Positions 1 through 8,296 of a stretch of DNA of 29,814 nucleotides are shown here, in pieces. A model generated the notes under the pieces. It made no database searches and had not been told where the DNA came from. It worked only from the letters and a program-made list of their open reading frames with translations. How positions within the stretch are numbered: position 1 is the stretch's first letter; each line of letters begins with the position of its first letter. The position numbers and the translations under genes are program-made. This DNA is from Planctomycetia bacterium (GTDB taxonomy: Bacteria; Planctomycetota; Planctomycetia; Pirellulales; UBA1268): positions 1 through 29,814 of the forward strand of contig RFPF01000006.1 of NCBI GenBank assembly GCA_009926295.1. Direction: 5' to 3'.

Positions 1-2650
1 TGCCCCGCTCGGCATTGCCGCTGCTCTTGAGCAGTTCCGCAAGCGGCGGCAACGCGCCACCCTTCGCCTTCGGCATCGGCAGCACGTCGGCTGCTTCCTT
101 GCGGACGTCGGCCCATGGGCAGGCTGCGATCGCAACGGCCGCCGCCTGCACGAGCCCGCCAGTCAGCTTTCCATCCCTCGCCATCGCCACCACGCTCTTC
201 GCCCCTTGATTCGACCGCGCGAGCGCCGAAACCGCGGCTGATTTCATTTCGGGTGTCGCATCGACGTCGGCGAGAATCCCATCGAGAATCGCTCTCGACT
301 GACCGTCGCCGCGAACACCGAGGGCAGTGAGAAGCCGGATGGCCGCGGAATCACCCGCCGCGAGCCGCGGCTTCAGGGCGTCGTCGCCGGCAAGGCCGAT
401 CGCCGTTCCAATCGCCGCCGCCGCAAGCGAGTCAGCGGTGCCCTCGGCAGCGGCCAGGTCGACGAGTTCACCCGCTCGATGCACTCGCTTGAACCGCCCG
501 ACGAGATCGACGAGCGTCTGCGTGCCGGCCGTATAATCGATCGACTCCTCGATCCGCTTCGCGAGGACTGGATCGGCGGCGTCCGTCGGATCGAGACGCA
601 ACACGAGTTCCGGCAGGATCACCCGCAGTTTCTCTTCGGATCCCAGGGAATCGGGCCGCTCGCGCCGGAGGATCTCGCGGACGGCCTCGGCCGCCCGGCC
701 ACCATCCTGGAAGTCGAGCGCACGCAGCAGCGCGAGTGACTCCGCGGTCGTGACGTTCACGTCGGCGATCAGCATGCACTGCATCGCCGCCGACTTCGTG
801 CCCCGGCTCCGCCAGATGATCTCTCCGCCTGCACCGTATTTGGGCCCCGATGTCTTCGCCAGCCAGGCCTCGAGCCGGCCGTCCCAGAGGCCGTCGGCGC
901 CGATGCCGAGCGCCTCCAGTTCCCACCGGTCGCCCGCCACGTGCAGGGACGCGAGTTCGGCCCACGCCCGGTCGGCTCGCTCACCGGACAGCCCCTTGAG
1001 GGCGATCGCGGCCTCGCGGCGGACGGCGGCCGACGTGTCGGCGACGATCTTCTCGACACAGCCGATCACGTCCCCGTGCGTGAGCCGGCTCAACCGCAGG
1101 CCGATGATCCGCATGGCCGGATCGTTCGACGCAAGGAGCGCGGCGATGGTGCCTGCCGCCCGGCCGGGAAGCATCCCGAGGGCCCAGGCCATGCGGGCCG
1201 CGTGGCGATCGTCATTGGGCTTCGCCAACTGCTTCTCGAGCACGGCCGCGGCCACCTCGGGCTGCTTGGCCAACTTCTCGAGCGCCATCGCCCGCGTGCA
1301 GAGATTCGGGCTGGCAAGCGCCGCCACGGCGCCCTCCACCGTCGAGAAATCGACCGCCGGCACCGACCACTTCGATCCCTTGGGGGCGATCCGAAAAATC
1401 CGGCCCATCTTCGTGTCGCCCATGCCGTGGCCTCCCACGCCGGGGTCATACCAGTCGGCCACGATGAGTGCCCCGTCCGGCGCCACGCACACGTCGCTCG
1501 GGCGGAACCATCGGTCGCCTGCCTCGACGATCGCCTCGCTCTCGGCGGTAAATCCCGCGCCCTGTGGCTTCACGTGATACGCCCGCACCACGTTCGGCCC
1601 CGCGTCGCAGTGGATGAGTGACCCGCGAAACCGCTCCGGCAGGAGCGTGCCTTCATACACGCAGATCCCGGTCGGCGAGCCGCCGCCCGTCAGCAGGAGG
1701 TTGGGCACCACGCCGGGGTCGTTCTGGTGCCAGTGCTGGAGCGGCACCGTGGCCTCGAGATTGGTTCGCGGCACCTTCCATCCGGCCCCGGTGCGTTCAT
1801 CGACGTAGCCGAAGTTGCCGTATTCCATCACATAGTTGATCCGCACCCCCTTGTTGCCGTCGTCGTCGTTGTCGCTCTGCCACAACGTCCCATAGGAATC
1901 GACGGCCACCTCGTAGTTGTTGCGGAAGTTGTGGCCGAGCACTTCTAAGTCGGTGCCGTCGGGCTTGCAGCGGAAGACCATGCCCTGGCGATACGGCTTG
2001 CCGGAGTCGTTGACCACGTTGCCGAACCGGTCGCTCACCGGCGTGCCGTCCTTGTCGTGCACCGCCTTGCCCGTGTTGCCAAAGTTGAAATACCAGCGTC
2101 CGTCGGGGCCGACGACGAAGGCATGTACCGAGTGGTCGTGCTGCGGGATGCCCGTCTTCGTGAAGAGCGACTCCGTGCGGTCGGCCTTCAGGTCGCCGTC
2201 GTCGTCATGGAAAATGAACACATTGGGTGCGCAGGAGACGATCACCTTCCGCCCCGCTCCCTCCCCGATCACGCAGATGCCAAGCGCACTGTCGACGTCG
2301 CGGCCCTGGTGGAAAACGGTCTGCTTGTCGGCCGTGCCGTCGCCGTCGGTGTCTTCGAGGACGAGAATCCGATCCCCATCGGGCCGCGTGTCCTTCTTGC
2401 CCCGGTAGTTGGTCACCTCGCACACCCACACGCGTCCCTTCGAGTCGACGTCGATGTCGGACGGGCTCGAGAGGAGCGGCTCGGCTGCGAAGAGCGTCGC
2501 CTCGAGGTCGCCTGGAACGCCGAGCGTCGCAGCCGCCTCCGGTGGTTCGACCGGCCCCTCGTGGACGGCGGCGGCCGCGTCGCTGCAGGCGAACCCCGGC
2601 ATGATCAAGAGCAAACCGAGCGGAAGCCATCTGCCGTGCGCCATCGTCAT
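1..2650 (-). CDS. PVC-type membrane-bound dehydrogenase, 5' part (runs off window)
   Basis: The reading frame is open from the ATG at 2650 to the window edge, giving the first 883 or so residues of a larger protein. It opens with an exported N-terminus (LPLGLLLIMPGFACSD; either a signal peptide or a lipobox around the Cys). Next comes a beta-propeller-like domain with blocks typical of the planctomycete 'putative membrane-bound dehydrogenase' family, such as LSSPSDIDVDSKGRVWVCE, DGDRILVLEDTDGDG and GTLWQSDNDDDGNKG. From roughly residue 430 the sequence becomes alanine/leucine-rich and helical, consistent with HEAT-like repeats. Family members usually end in a haem-binding CxxCH domain, which would lie outside the window. 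A strong GAGGAG ribosome site lies 5 bases before the start. It follows the 55-residue gene by 65 bases on the same strand, so it may be the last gene of the rhamnose operon. The substrate is unknown. Confidence 0.85.
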   Translation of the reverse strand, partial: MTMAHGRWLPLGLLLIMPGFACSDAAAAVHEGPVEPPEAAATLGVPGDLEATLFAAEPLLSSPSDIDVDSKGRVWVCEVTNYRGKKDTRPDGDRILVLEDTDGDGTADKQTVFHQGRDVDSALGICVIGEGAGRKVIVSCAPNVFIFHDDDGDLKADRTESLFTKTGIPQHDHSVHAFVVGPDGRWYFNFGNTGKAVHDKDGTPVSDRFGNVVNDSGKPYRQGMVFRCKPDGTDLEVLGHNFRNNYEVAVDSYGTLWQSDNDDDGNKGVRINYVMEYGNFGYVDERTGAGWKVPRTNLEATVPLQHWHQNDPGVVPNLLLTGGGSPTGICVYEGTLLPERFRGSLIHCDAGPNVVRAYHVKPQGAGFTAESEAIVEAGDRWFRPSDVCVAPDGALIVADWYDPGVGGHGMGDTKMGRIFRIAPKGSKWSVPAVDFSTVEGAVAALASPNLCTRAMALEKLAKQPEVAAAVLEKQLAKPNDDRHAARMAWALGMLPGRAAGTIAALLASNDPAMRIIGLRLSRLTHGDVIGCVEKIVADTSAAVRREAAIALKGLSGERADRAWAELASLHVAGDRWELEALGIGADGLWDGRLEAWLAKTSGPKYGAGGEIIWRSRGTKSAAMQCMLIADVNVTTAESLALLRALDFQDGGRAAEAVREILRRERPDSLGSEEKLRVILPELVLRLDPTDAADPVLAKRIEESIDYTAGTQTLVDLVGRFKRVHRAGELVDLAAAEGTADSLAAAAIGTAIGLAGDDALKPRLAAGDSAAIRLLTALGVRGDGQSRAILDGILADVDATPEMKSAAVSALARSNQGAKSVVAMARDGKLTGGLVQAAAVAIAACPWADVRKEAADVLPMPKAKGGALPPLAELLKSSGNAERG

Positions 2651-2715
2651 GCTCCTCGAAAGCCAACGTCGTTTCTGGCCGACCTGCAAATTCTAGCCCC
2701 GACCGACGACGTGCG

Positions 2716-2883
2716 TCACTCCACCTTCATCCAGAAGGGGGCCGCGGCAAACCACACGACGGTCGAGACGAGCATGACCTGCTTCACGGCCTCGAGCGGC
2801 ATGGCCTTCGCGAGGAAGAGGGCCGGTGGTGCGATCGTGCCGGCCAGGGCGGCGAGGCCGCAGATGCAAGCGAGGGTTCTCAT
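2716..2883 (-). CDS. Small two-helix membrane protein (55 aa) coupled to the permease
   Basis: This 55-residue frame starts at 2883 with an ATGA overlap to the restored permease stop. It has two hydrophobic segments, about residues 3-25 (CICGLAALAGTIAPPALFL) and 35-51 (VKQVMLVSTVVWFAAAPFW), separated by a short charged turn. The overlap implies translational coupling, and the pairing suggests an accessory subunit or stabiliser of the permease. I do not recognise a named family, and no catalytic motif is visible. A longer upstream start at 2943 would only read the permease coding region in another frame, so the ATG at 2883 was chosen. Confidence 0.7.
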   Translation of the reverse strand: MRTLACICGLAALAGTIAPPALFLAKAMPLEAVKQVMLVSTVVWFAAAPFWMKVE

Positions 2884-4255
2884 CGCGAGGTCCTCTGGAT
2901 CTTCGAGAGCAGGACGTAGAGCAGGCCGCAGCCGACAGCGCACGGCAGCGGCAGGTACGACGCGAACAGAGGTACATCGCGATCCCCACCGGCACGAGCC
3001 AGGCCACGAGCACGCTCCAATTGAACGAGAGGCCGTGGTGCTCGGCCGGGTCGCGCTCGATGCCGAGCCGGTCGGCGAAGAAGTGATCGACCACGATGAT
3101 CGCCCCGATCGGCGCGAGCACCGTGCCGTAGAGGCCCACGAACGAGAGCAGGTTCATCGCGAACGCCGGAAAGATGCCCGCCGCGATGCACAGGGCCCCG
3201 GCCAGGAGCGTGGCCCCCGTCCGCGAGATGCCCGGAATCATCCCTTGGAAGGCGAGGCCCGCCCGGTAGATCGTCGGATTCGCCGTCGTCCAGCCGGCGA
3301 TGATCACGCACACGAGCCCGGCCCAGCCCACGGCGTCGTCCACCATCGTGCCGGGGTCTTTGCCCACGGTCGGATCGACCCCGTGCTGACGCACCCAGTA
3401 GATGAGCAGGAGCGCCGCGCAGATCCAGGCGACGTAGTGTCCGAGGAACATCCCAGCCGCGCTCGCCCAGCCCGCGCTCGGCTTCTTCGCAAATCGGAGC
3501 ACGGAGAGATCGGCCATGCCGATGTGCATCGCGGCGTTGCAAAACCACGAGAAGCAGACGACACCCAGGAAGCTGATCTTCTGCTCCGTGCCGGCCGGCG
3601 GTGTGAGCAGCCCCCAGACGTCGGTCGTGCCGAGCTTGCCGAGCGTCACGAGGGCGCAGGCGAGAAACACGAGGAACATCCAGGGGGCCGCGTAGTGACC
3701 CACCTGGGCGACGACTCCGTAGCCCTTGAGCGCGACGAGCGTCATCGCGGCTCCGATCACCACGCACGACACGATCCAGGCGATGCCGGTCGGCATCGTC
3801 GATTCGAACGTCGGCATCGCGATCGTGCCGGGCGGGAAGAACGGCCCTACCGCCGTCGCCGACACCGTGATCATCGACCCCGCGAGGAAGCAGAAGAGGA
3901 GGCCGTTGGCGAGGTTGTAGAGCGTCACGAGCCCGCGGCCCGCGATCTTCTCCATCTTGTAGTAGAGCGTGAGCCGCTCGCTGCACGCGATCACCGCCGT
4001 GAGGTACCGCCACGTGAGCACGGCGAGCAGGTTGCCCACGAGCAGCCCGACGATCAGGCTCAGCGCGTCGGCGCCCCAGGCCACGAACAAGGGCCCGATC
4101 ATGAACTCCGTGCCGGCCGTGTGCTCCCCGGCATACATCCCCCAGAAGGCGCTCGGCCCCTTGAGGGCGCTCTCGGGCACCCGCTCGCGTTCGTATTCAG
4201 AGGCCGCGCGGGAAGTGGTCGTGTCGATCTCGTCGAGAACAGCCGTGGCGCTCAT
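2880..4255 (-). CDS. NCS1-type (cytosine/purine-like) permease, frameshifted near 2967
   Basis: This is a polytopic inner-membrane transporter with about 12 hydrophobic segments. Its general pattern recalls the NCS1 (CodB/purine-cytosine permease) family, including an early ALSLIVGLLVGNLLAVLTW segment. It starts at 4255, overlapping the rhaA stop by ATGA. As given, the frame runs on to 2693 with an arginine/proline-rich tail that is clearly out of frame. Switching frame near 2967 gives a hydrophobic last helix (SYLPLPCAVGCGLLYVLL) ending in TGA at 2880-2882, exactly overlapping the next gene's ATG. Adding one G (TGTTC to TGGTTC on the coding strand) restores a protein of about 458 residues. 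The operon position next to rhaA suggests sugar uptake, but NCS1 proteins are known for nucleobases and related compounds, so rhamnose as substrate is inference only. Confidence 0.75.
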
Positions 4256-5523
4256 GTCCGTTTCCCCGTCACGTTGCGTTCATACGTTTTCACGTCGTCG
4301 AGCCACGCGGCCCCGACGGGCACCCCCTGCGACGCACAGTAGAAATCCCATACGGCGTTCCAGGGAAGGGCCTTTGCCTCCTCCTGGAGGGCAAGCCGCG
4401 TCGTGAAGTCACCCTGCGCCTCCGCCGCGCGAATCCGCGGGGGTTCGAGCAGGCCGACGAGCAGCGCCTTGAGCATGTTGCGGGTGCCGATCGCCCACGC
4501 GGCGACCCGGTTGATGCTCGCGTCGAAGTAGTCGAGGCCGACGTGCACCCGCTCGGGAGCCCCGGTCGCCACGATCTCGCGGGCGATCGAGAAGAGATCC
4601 TCGGAGAGCGTCACGACGTGGTCTGAGTCCCAGCGTACGCCTCGGCTCACGTGCAGCAGGATCTCTGGCAGGTAGAGAAGCACGCTCGAGATCTTGTCGG
4701 CGATCGACTCGGTGGGATGGAAGTGCCCGGCGTCGAGGCAGAGGAGTTTTTTGCGCGTGATGCAGTAGCCGAGGCAGAACTCCGCCGACCCCGTCGTGTA
4801 GCTCTCGCTGCCGATTCCGAAGAGTTTTGGTTCGACGGCATCAAGCACATGCTCCGGCGGCAGCGGCTTGGCGAACACCTCGTCGAGCGCCGCGGCGAAC
4901 CGCACCCGCGGGGCGAGCCGGTCGGCCGGCGTGTCCTTGAAGCCGTCGGGCACCCACACGTTTGTCACGCAGGGCGTGCCGAGCGCCTGCCCCATCGCGG
5001 CCCCGATCTCTCGTGATCGCCGGCAGTGCTCGATCCAGAACCGCCGAATCCCGGCGTCGGCGTGCGAGAGCGTGAAGCCGTCGGCGGCCTTGGGATGCGC
5101 GAAGCAGGTGGGATTGAAGTCGAGCCCGATCCGCTGCGTCTTGGCCCAGTCGATCCAGCCCGCGAAGTGGGCCGGCTCAATCGCATCGCGATCGATCTTC
5201 TTCGCGCCAAACTCACCATAAAAGGCGTGGAGGTTCACGCGTTGCCGGCCCGGAATCAGCGAGAGGGCCTTGGAGAGGTCGGCACGCAGTTCGTCGGGCG
5301 TGCGGGCCTTGCCGGGGTAGTTGCCCGTCACGGCGAGGCCGCCGCCGAGCGTGCCCCCGTCGTGCTCGAAGCCCCCGACGTCATCCCCCTGCCAGCAGTG
5401 GAGCGAGACGGGGATTTTTGCCAGCGCCGCAAGCGCCGCGCTCGTATCCACGCCGTGCGCCGCGTAGCGATCGCGGGCGATCTCGTAAGCCGCGTCAACC
5501 GATCTGTCTGTGGGTACCATCAT
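4252..5523 (-). CDS. rhaA: L-rhamnose isomerase
   Basis: RhaA converts L-rhamnose to L-rhamnulose in the cytoplasm, the first step of rhamnose breakdown (EC 5.3.1.14). The 423-residue protein matches the usual length of the E. coli-type enzyme (about 419) and carries its most recognisable blocks: SLHCWQGDDVGGFE near the N-terminus, the metal/substrate region LCLDAGHFHPTESIADKIS, HVSRGVRWDSDHVV and GLDYFDASINRVAAW. Two ATG codons lie at 5523 and 5520. An AAGGA-like ribosome site on the coding strand about 11-15 bases upstream suits either. It is the first gene of a tightly coupled operon with the permease and is divergent from an AraC-type regulator. Rhamnulokinase and the aldolase or dehydrogenase for later steps are not in this window. 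Confidence 0.96.
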   Translation of the reverse strand: MMVPTDRSVDAAYEIARDRYAAHGVDTSAALAALAKIPVSLHCWQGDDVGGFEHDGGTLGGGLAVTGNYPGKARTPDELRADLSKALSLIPGRQRVNLHAFYGEFGAKKIDRDAIEPAHFAGWIDWAKTQRIGLDFNPTCFAHPKAADGFTLSHADAGIRRFWIEHCRRSREIGAAMGQALGTPCVTNVWVPDGFKDTPADRLAPRVRFAAALDEVFAKPLPPEHVLDAVEPKLFGIGSESYTTGSAEFCLGYCITRKKLLCLDAGHFHPTESIADKISSVLLYLPEILLHVSRGVRWDSDHVVTLSEDLFSIAREIVATGAPERVHVGLDYFDASINRVAAWAIGTRNMLKALLVGLLEPPRIRAAEAQGDFTTRLALQEEAKALPWNAVWDFYCASQGVPVGAAWLDDVKTYERNVTGKRT

Positions 5524-5555
5524 GTCGTGGATTGTCCTTGAGGAAACGCAGCTTC
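5524..5555. promoter_or_regulatory. 32-bp divergent gap between rhaA and the AraC-type regulator
   Basis: Only 32 bases separate the rhaA start from the likely regulator start. The gap holds the ribosome sites of both genes (AAGGA for rhaA; GAGG at 5540-5543 for the regulator), so the promoters must lie inside the opposing genes or overlap tightly. No clear -35/-10 pair or AraC-type direct repeat was identified. Confidence 0.5.
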
Positions 5556-6473
5556 GTGAATCGTTCCGACTTTCGCTACCTGCCCTCGCGACCGCGCGAC
5601 ATCCAGTGGGGGCTGCACGTCACCGGTGCGGGCCGGGCCGCGATCCCGCCGGGCGGGACCTATCCGCCGTCGGGTCATCCGGAGTTGTATGCGTTCACCT
5701 GGCAGAAGGGCCGTAGCCTCCCTGAATATCAGCTGCTCTACATCGCGGCCGGCTCTGGACTCTTCGAATCGGCCCTCACCGGGCCGCGGCCCGTGGCTGC
5801 CGGCACGGCGGTCGTGCTCTTCCCGGGCGTGTGGCATCGCTACCGCCCCGACAAAGCCACTGGCTGGGAGGAATACTGGGTGGGCTTCGCCGGCGAGCAG
5901 ATGGATCGCCTTGTGCTCAACCGGTTTTTTTCGCCCGAGCAGCCGCTCCTGCACACGGGCCCCGCGCCCGAGATCGTGCGGCTGTTTGCGGGGCTGCTCG
6001 ACCGCCTGCGCGAAGCGCCGAGCGGGTTTCCGCATCTGATCGCGGCCATGGTGCTCGAGATGCTCGCCGCCGTGCTCGCCGCGACGGTGTCCGAGCCGCA
6101 CCAATTGATCCTCCAGGGCCCGCGCGACGTTACGGCCCTTCAAGACCGCATCGTGGCCGAGGCGCTGCGGCTGATCTGGAGCGGCAGCCATCTGCAGCTC
6201 ACCGTCGCGGGCCTGGCCCGGCAGCTCCATGTGACCGCCCGCTCGCTCGAACGTCGCTTTCATGCTTCCCTCGGGCGAACGATCCGGGAGGAGATCATGC
6301 GCTGCCGGCTCGATCGCGTGCGCCGGCTGCTCGCCGAAACGGACCTCTCGATCGCCGAGATCGTGGCGGCCTCCGGATTCTCGAGTCCCGACGCTCTCTC
6401 CCGCGCCGTGCAACGTGCCGAGGGAACCACGCCCCTCAAACTGCGGCGCAAGTTTCGCGCCGCCCGCCGCTAG
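5556..6473 (+). CDS. AraC/XylS-family transcriptional regulator (probable rhamnose regulator)
   Basis: This 305-residue protein is proposed to control the divergent rhaA operon. Residues about 25-150 form a cupin-like sensor domain, with the AraC N-terminal signature GTAVVLFPGVWHRYRPD and then WEEYWVGFAGEQ. The last 100 residues are a two-helix-turn-helix AraC domain: LTVAGLARQLHVTARSLERR, then DLSIAEIVAASGFSSPDALS and the final FRR-like tail. The GTG at 5556 is preferred because it begins just before the conserved sensor domain and has GAGG upstream; the frame extends to 5418 but that part overlaps rhaA. By analogy with RhaS/RhaR it probably responds to L-rhamnose, but the inducer is inferred from position only. 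Confidence 0.88.
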   Translation: MNRSDFRYLPSRPRDIQWGLHVTGAGRAAIPPGGTYPPSGHPELYAFTWQKGRSLPEYQLLYIAAGSGLFESALTGPRPVAAGTAVVLFPGVWHRYRPDKATGWEEYWVGFAGEQMDRLVLNRFFSPEQPLLHTGPAPEIVRLFAGLLDRLREAPSGFPHLIAAMVLEMLAAVLAATVSEPHQLILQGPRDVTALQDRIVAEALRLIWSGSHLQLTVAGLARQLHVTARSLERRFHASLGRTIREEIMRCRLDRVRRLLAETDLSIAEIVAASGFSSPDALSRAVQRAEGTTPLKLRRKFRAARR

Positions 6474-6572
6474 CGCCTACGCGCGATCGCGACAGAAAAC
6501 CCGAACTTTGCGACAGGCCGGGCATCCTCTTGGCTCACGCCTCGGGCTTCCGGTGATCCACAAAGCCCGGCC

Positions 6573-6644
6573 GTAGGACAGGCGTCTCGCCTGTCCACAT
6601 TGAACGCGTGCCCTGTGCCTGGACAGCCGAGACGGCTGTCCTAC
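6573..6644. repeat. Paired REP-like palindromes between convergent genes; supplies the Fae stop codon
   Basis: There are two perfect small palindromes: arms GGACAGGCG/CGCCTGTCC around TCT on the left (6577-6597), and arms GGACAGCCG/CGGCTGTCC around AGA on the right (6621-6641). The outer ends GTAG and CTAC make the whole block an inverted repeat. The right-hand CTA (6641-6643) is the TAG stop of the Fae gene read on the minus strand. It lies between converging genes, so it may also act as a bidirectional terminator, though there is no T-tract. An additional 8-bp inverted repeat (6516-6523 with 6565-6572) lies in the 99 bases after the regulator. Confidence 0.8.
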
Positions 6645-7195
6645 AGTTCGCCCTTCACGGCCAGTTCGTGGAAGTAGTGGCCGACCTTCTTCTGGTTCTT
6701 GAGCAGCCAGTCGATCGAGGGCTCGTTCGCCATTGCCTTGCGGATCGCGTTGAACGTGGCCTCGCGATGGGTCTTGAAGAGCACCTCGTGGTCGATCTTC
6801 GTCTTGGCGTCGGCGGCCGAGGGATCGAGCCACACCGCCACGATGATCCCGATGTCATTCACCTTGTTCTTGGGGATGTGCCCCTCGCGGACGCTGTCGA
6901 GCACGGCGTTGGCGATCGCCGCCTGCACGGTGCCCATGAGGATGTTCGTGTAGCGGGCGTTGGGGGCGGTGTATTTGCTCACCATCAGCGTCGCCGGCCG
7001 CACCTGCACGTCGCTGTTCAAAATCGCCCACACGCGGGTGTGCCCCTTCACCTGGTCGCCGATGAGGTTCGCGATCGCGTAGCCCACGGGCCCATCGAGC
7101 TCGCCGATCACCACCTCCGGCTCGGCCGCGCTCCATGCCTCATCGGCCTCCGCCAGCGCCTCGCCCGTCCGCATCACGATCTTCTTGCCGGCCAT
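6641..7195 (-). CDS. fae: Formaldehyde-activating enzyme (Fae) family protein, probable variant active site
   Basis: Fae condenses formaldehyde with tetrahydromethanopterin; planctomycetes are among the bacteria known to carry this C1 pathway. The 184-residue protein shows the family core: RTGEALAEADE, GYAIANLIGD, VRPATLMVSKYT, AQ-type helix TVQAAIANAVLDSVREGHIP, and the C-terminal block EATFNAIRKAMANEPSIDW. In classical Fae the first motif is followed by an A-H-I-D sequence whose His is catalytic. Here the aligned residues are A-E-P-E (Glu at about residue 25), so this may be a divergent Fae homolog with another role; that alignment is from memory. The start at 7195 has an excellent AAGGAGG ribosome site. 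No other C1 genes are adjacent. The stop TAG lies in the adjoining palindrome. Confidence 0.85.
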   Translation of the reverse strand: MAGKKIVMRTGEALAEADEAWSAAEPEVVIGELDGPVGYAIANLIGDQVKGHTRVWAILNSDVQVRPATLMVSKYTAPNARYTNILMGTVQAAIANAVLDSVREGHIPKNKVNDIGIIVAVWLDPSAADAKTKIDHEVLFKTHREATFNAIRKAMANEPSIDWLLKNQKKVGHYFHELAVKGEL

Positions 7196-7298
7196 CGCGT
7201 GTCCTCCTTTTGTTCACTCGCTGCTATCTTACTGCCACTTCGATTTCCATGCCTGTACGACAGCGACAGACATTTGCTTCAGCCGAGCGAGAGCTTCC
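7196..7298. promoter_or_regulatory. Divergent promoter region, fae / methyltransferase-like gene
   Basis: This 103-base gap lies between divergent genes and must hold both promoters unless transcription starts further upstream. On the minus strand it contains AAAGGAGG directly before the fae start, the strongest ribosome site in the window, suggesting high Fae expression. It is visibly less GC-rich than the flanking genes. No -35/-10 pair is convincing. Confidence 0.5.
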
Positions 7299-8219
7299 AT
7301 GCCCGGCAAACTCAAAAAACTCTTCCAGCGTCTCGGGATCACCGGCGAAAAAGCCAAGTCCCGGGCAGACCAGGCCGACCTTCACGACGCGATCCGGGCT
7401 TTGCGTGAATCGATGCGCCGCATCGAGGGAGAACTCGCCTCACTCAAGGCGACGAGCCTAATCCAGCTTTTCGATTTGGAAATGCCACGCGACGATCGTT
7501 TCGGTGACCGCGAGCGACTCCTGCCCTTTCATCATCAAGTCTGCTCGCAAAATGGAGAGGACGGGATTATCCAGGAGATCTTTCGACGCATCGGAACCAC
7601 GAACCAGATCTTCGCGGAAGTCGGCGTTGGAGACGGCTGCGAAAGCAACACGGCGTTTCTTCTCTCGCAAGGCTGGACAGGATTCTGGATCGACGGGGAA
7701 GACGCTTTCGTTCACACCTTGAAAAAGCATCCTCATACCGCGGAGCGAGTTCGCTGGCTTGTCGAGTATGTCTCGCGGGAAAGCATCGCGGAGCAATTCC
7801 GTCGGCTGCAGGTGCCCCAGGAATTCGACCTCCTGTCGCTCGACATCGACCACAACACTTGGTACGCCTGGGAGGGACTGGCTGGTTTCAGGCCGCGAGT
7901 GGCCGTCATCGAATACAACTCATCCATTCCACCGGGCGTCGATTGGAAGGTTCACTACGCGCCCGAGAGCGCGTGGGACGGCACGCACAACTTCGGTGCG
8001 AGCCTCGACGCGCTCACCAACCTCGGCTCCCGGCTGGGGTACAGCCTCGTCGGCTGCGAACCGCATGGGGTCAATGCGTTTTTCGTTCGCAACGACTTGG
8101 TGGGTGACAAGTTCAAGGCGCCGTACACGGCCGCGAACCACTACGAACCGCCGCGGTATTCGCTGATCCACCGACGCGGCCATCGCAACAATCTGTTGGA
8201 CCCGGCCGATCGTTCTTGA
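7299..8219 (+). CDS. SAM-dependent methyltransferase-like protein (FkbM-like)
   Basis: This 306-residue protein has a charged, probably coiled-coil N-terminus (about residues 20-50, ADLHDAIRALRESMRRIEGE-like). It is followed by a Rossmann-like domain with a class I methyltransferase motif I (EVGVGDGCESNTAFLL), an acidic strand end (GFWIDGEDAF) and LLSLDIDHNTWYAWEGL. The layout resembles FkbM-type methyltransferases often linked to surface glycan or secondary-metabolite modification, but the target cannot be told. The ATG at 7299 was preferred over an earlier in-frame start at 7185, because the latter overlaps the fae start. The first half is less GC-rich than most of the window, a mild hint of transfer. 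Confidence 0.65.
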   Translation: MPGKLKKLFQRLGITGEKAKSRADQADLHDAIRALRESMRRIEGELASLKATSLIQLFDLEMPRDDRFGDRERLLPFHHQVCSQNGEDGIIQEIFRRIGTTNQIFAEVGVGDGCESNTAFLLSQGWTGFWIDGEDAFVHTLKKHPHTAERVRWLVEYVSRESIAEQFRRLQVPQEFDLLSLDIDHNTWYAWEGLAGFRPRVAVIEYNSSIPPGVDWKVHYAPESAWDGTHNFGASLDALTNLGSRLGYSLVGCEPHGVNAFFVRNDLVGDKFKAPYTAANHYEPPRYSLIHRRGHRNNLLDPADRS

Positions 8220-8220
8220 C

Positions 8221-8274
8221 GCCCTGACAGGGCCGCGCGGGGCACGCCCTGAGTGCGGCTGAGGCGACCGCACT
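8221..8274. terminator. Two hairpins between convergent genes
   Basis: The 77-base gap between convergent stop codons holds GCCCTGACAGGGC (8221-8233; 5-bp stem) and a 7-bp stem AGTGCGG/CCGCACT (8252-8258 with 8268-8274). The second is followed by GAAAAG on the plus strand. They could end transcription from both sides, but there is no T-run, so the role is inferred from position. Confidence 0.45.
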
Positions 8275-8296
8275 GAAAAGCATCGGATTCGCGTCG

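Noticed and set aside
2057..4342. Long plus-strand open frame (761 codons) across the permease
   Set aside because: Arg/His/Glu-rich, no domain; antisense shadow of strongly supported minus-strand genes in high-GC DNA.
5418..5555. Longer N-terminus for the AraC-type regulator
   Set aside because: Overlaps the rhaA coding start and adds Arg/Pro-rich sequence with no domain.
6516..6572. Terminator for the AraC-type regulator from the 8-bp inverted repeat
   Set aside because: The loop is 41 bases and the stem short; the palindromes that follow are better candidates.
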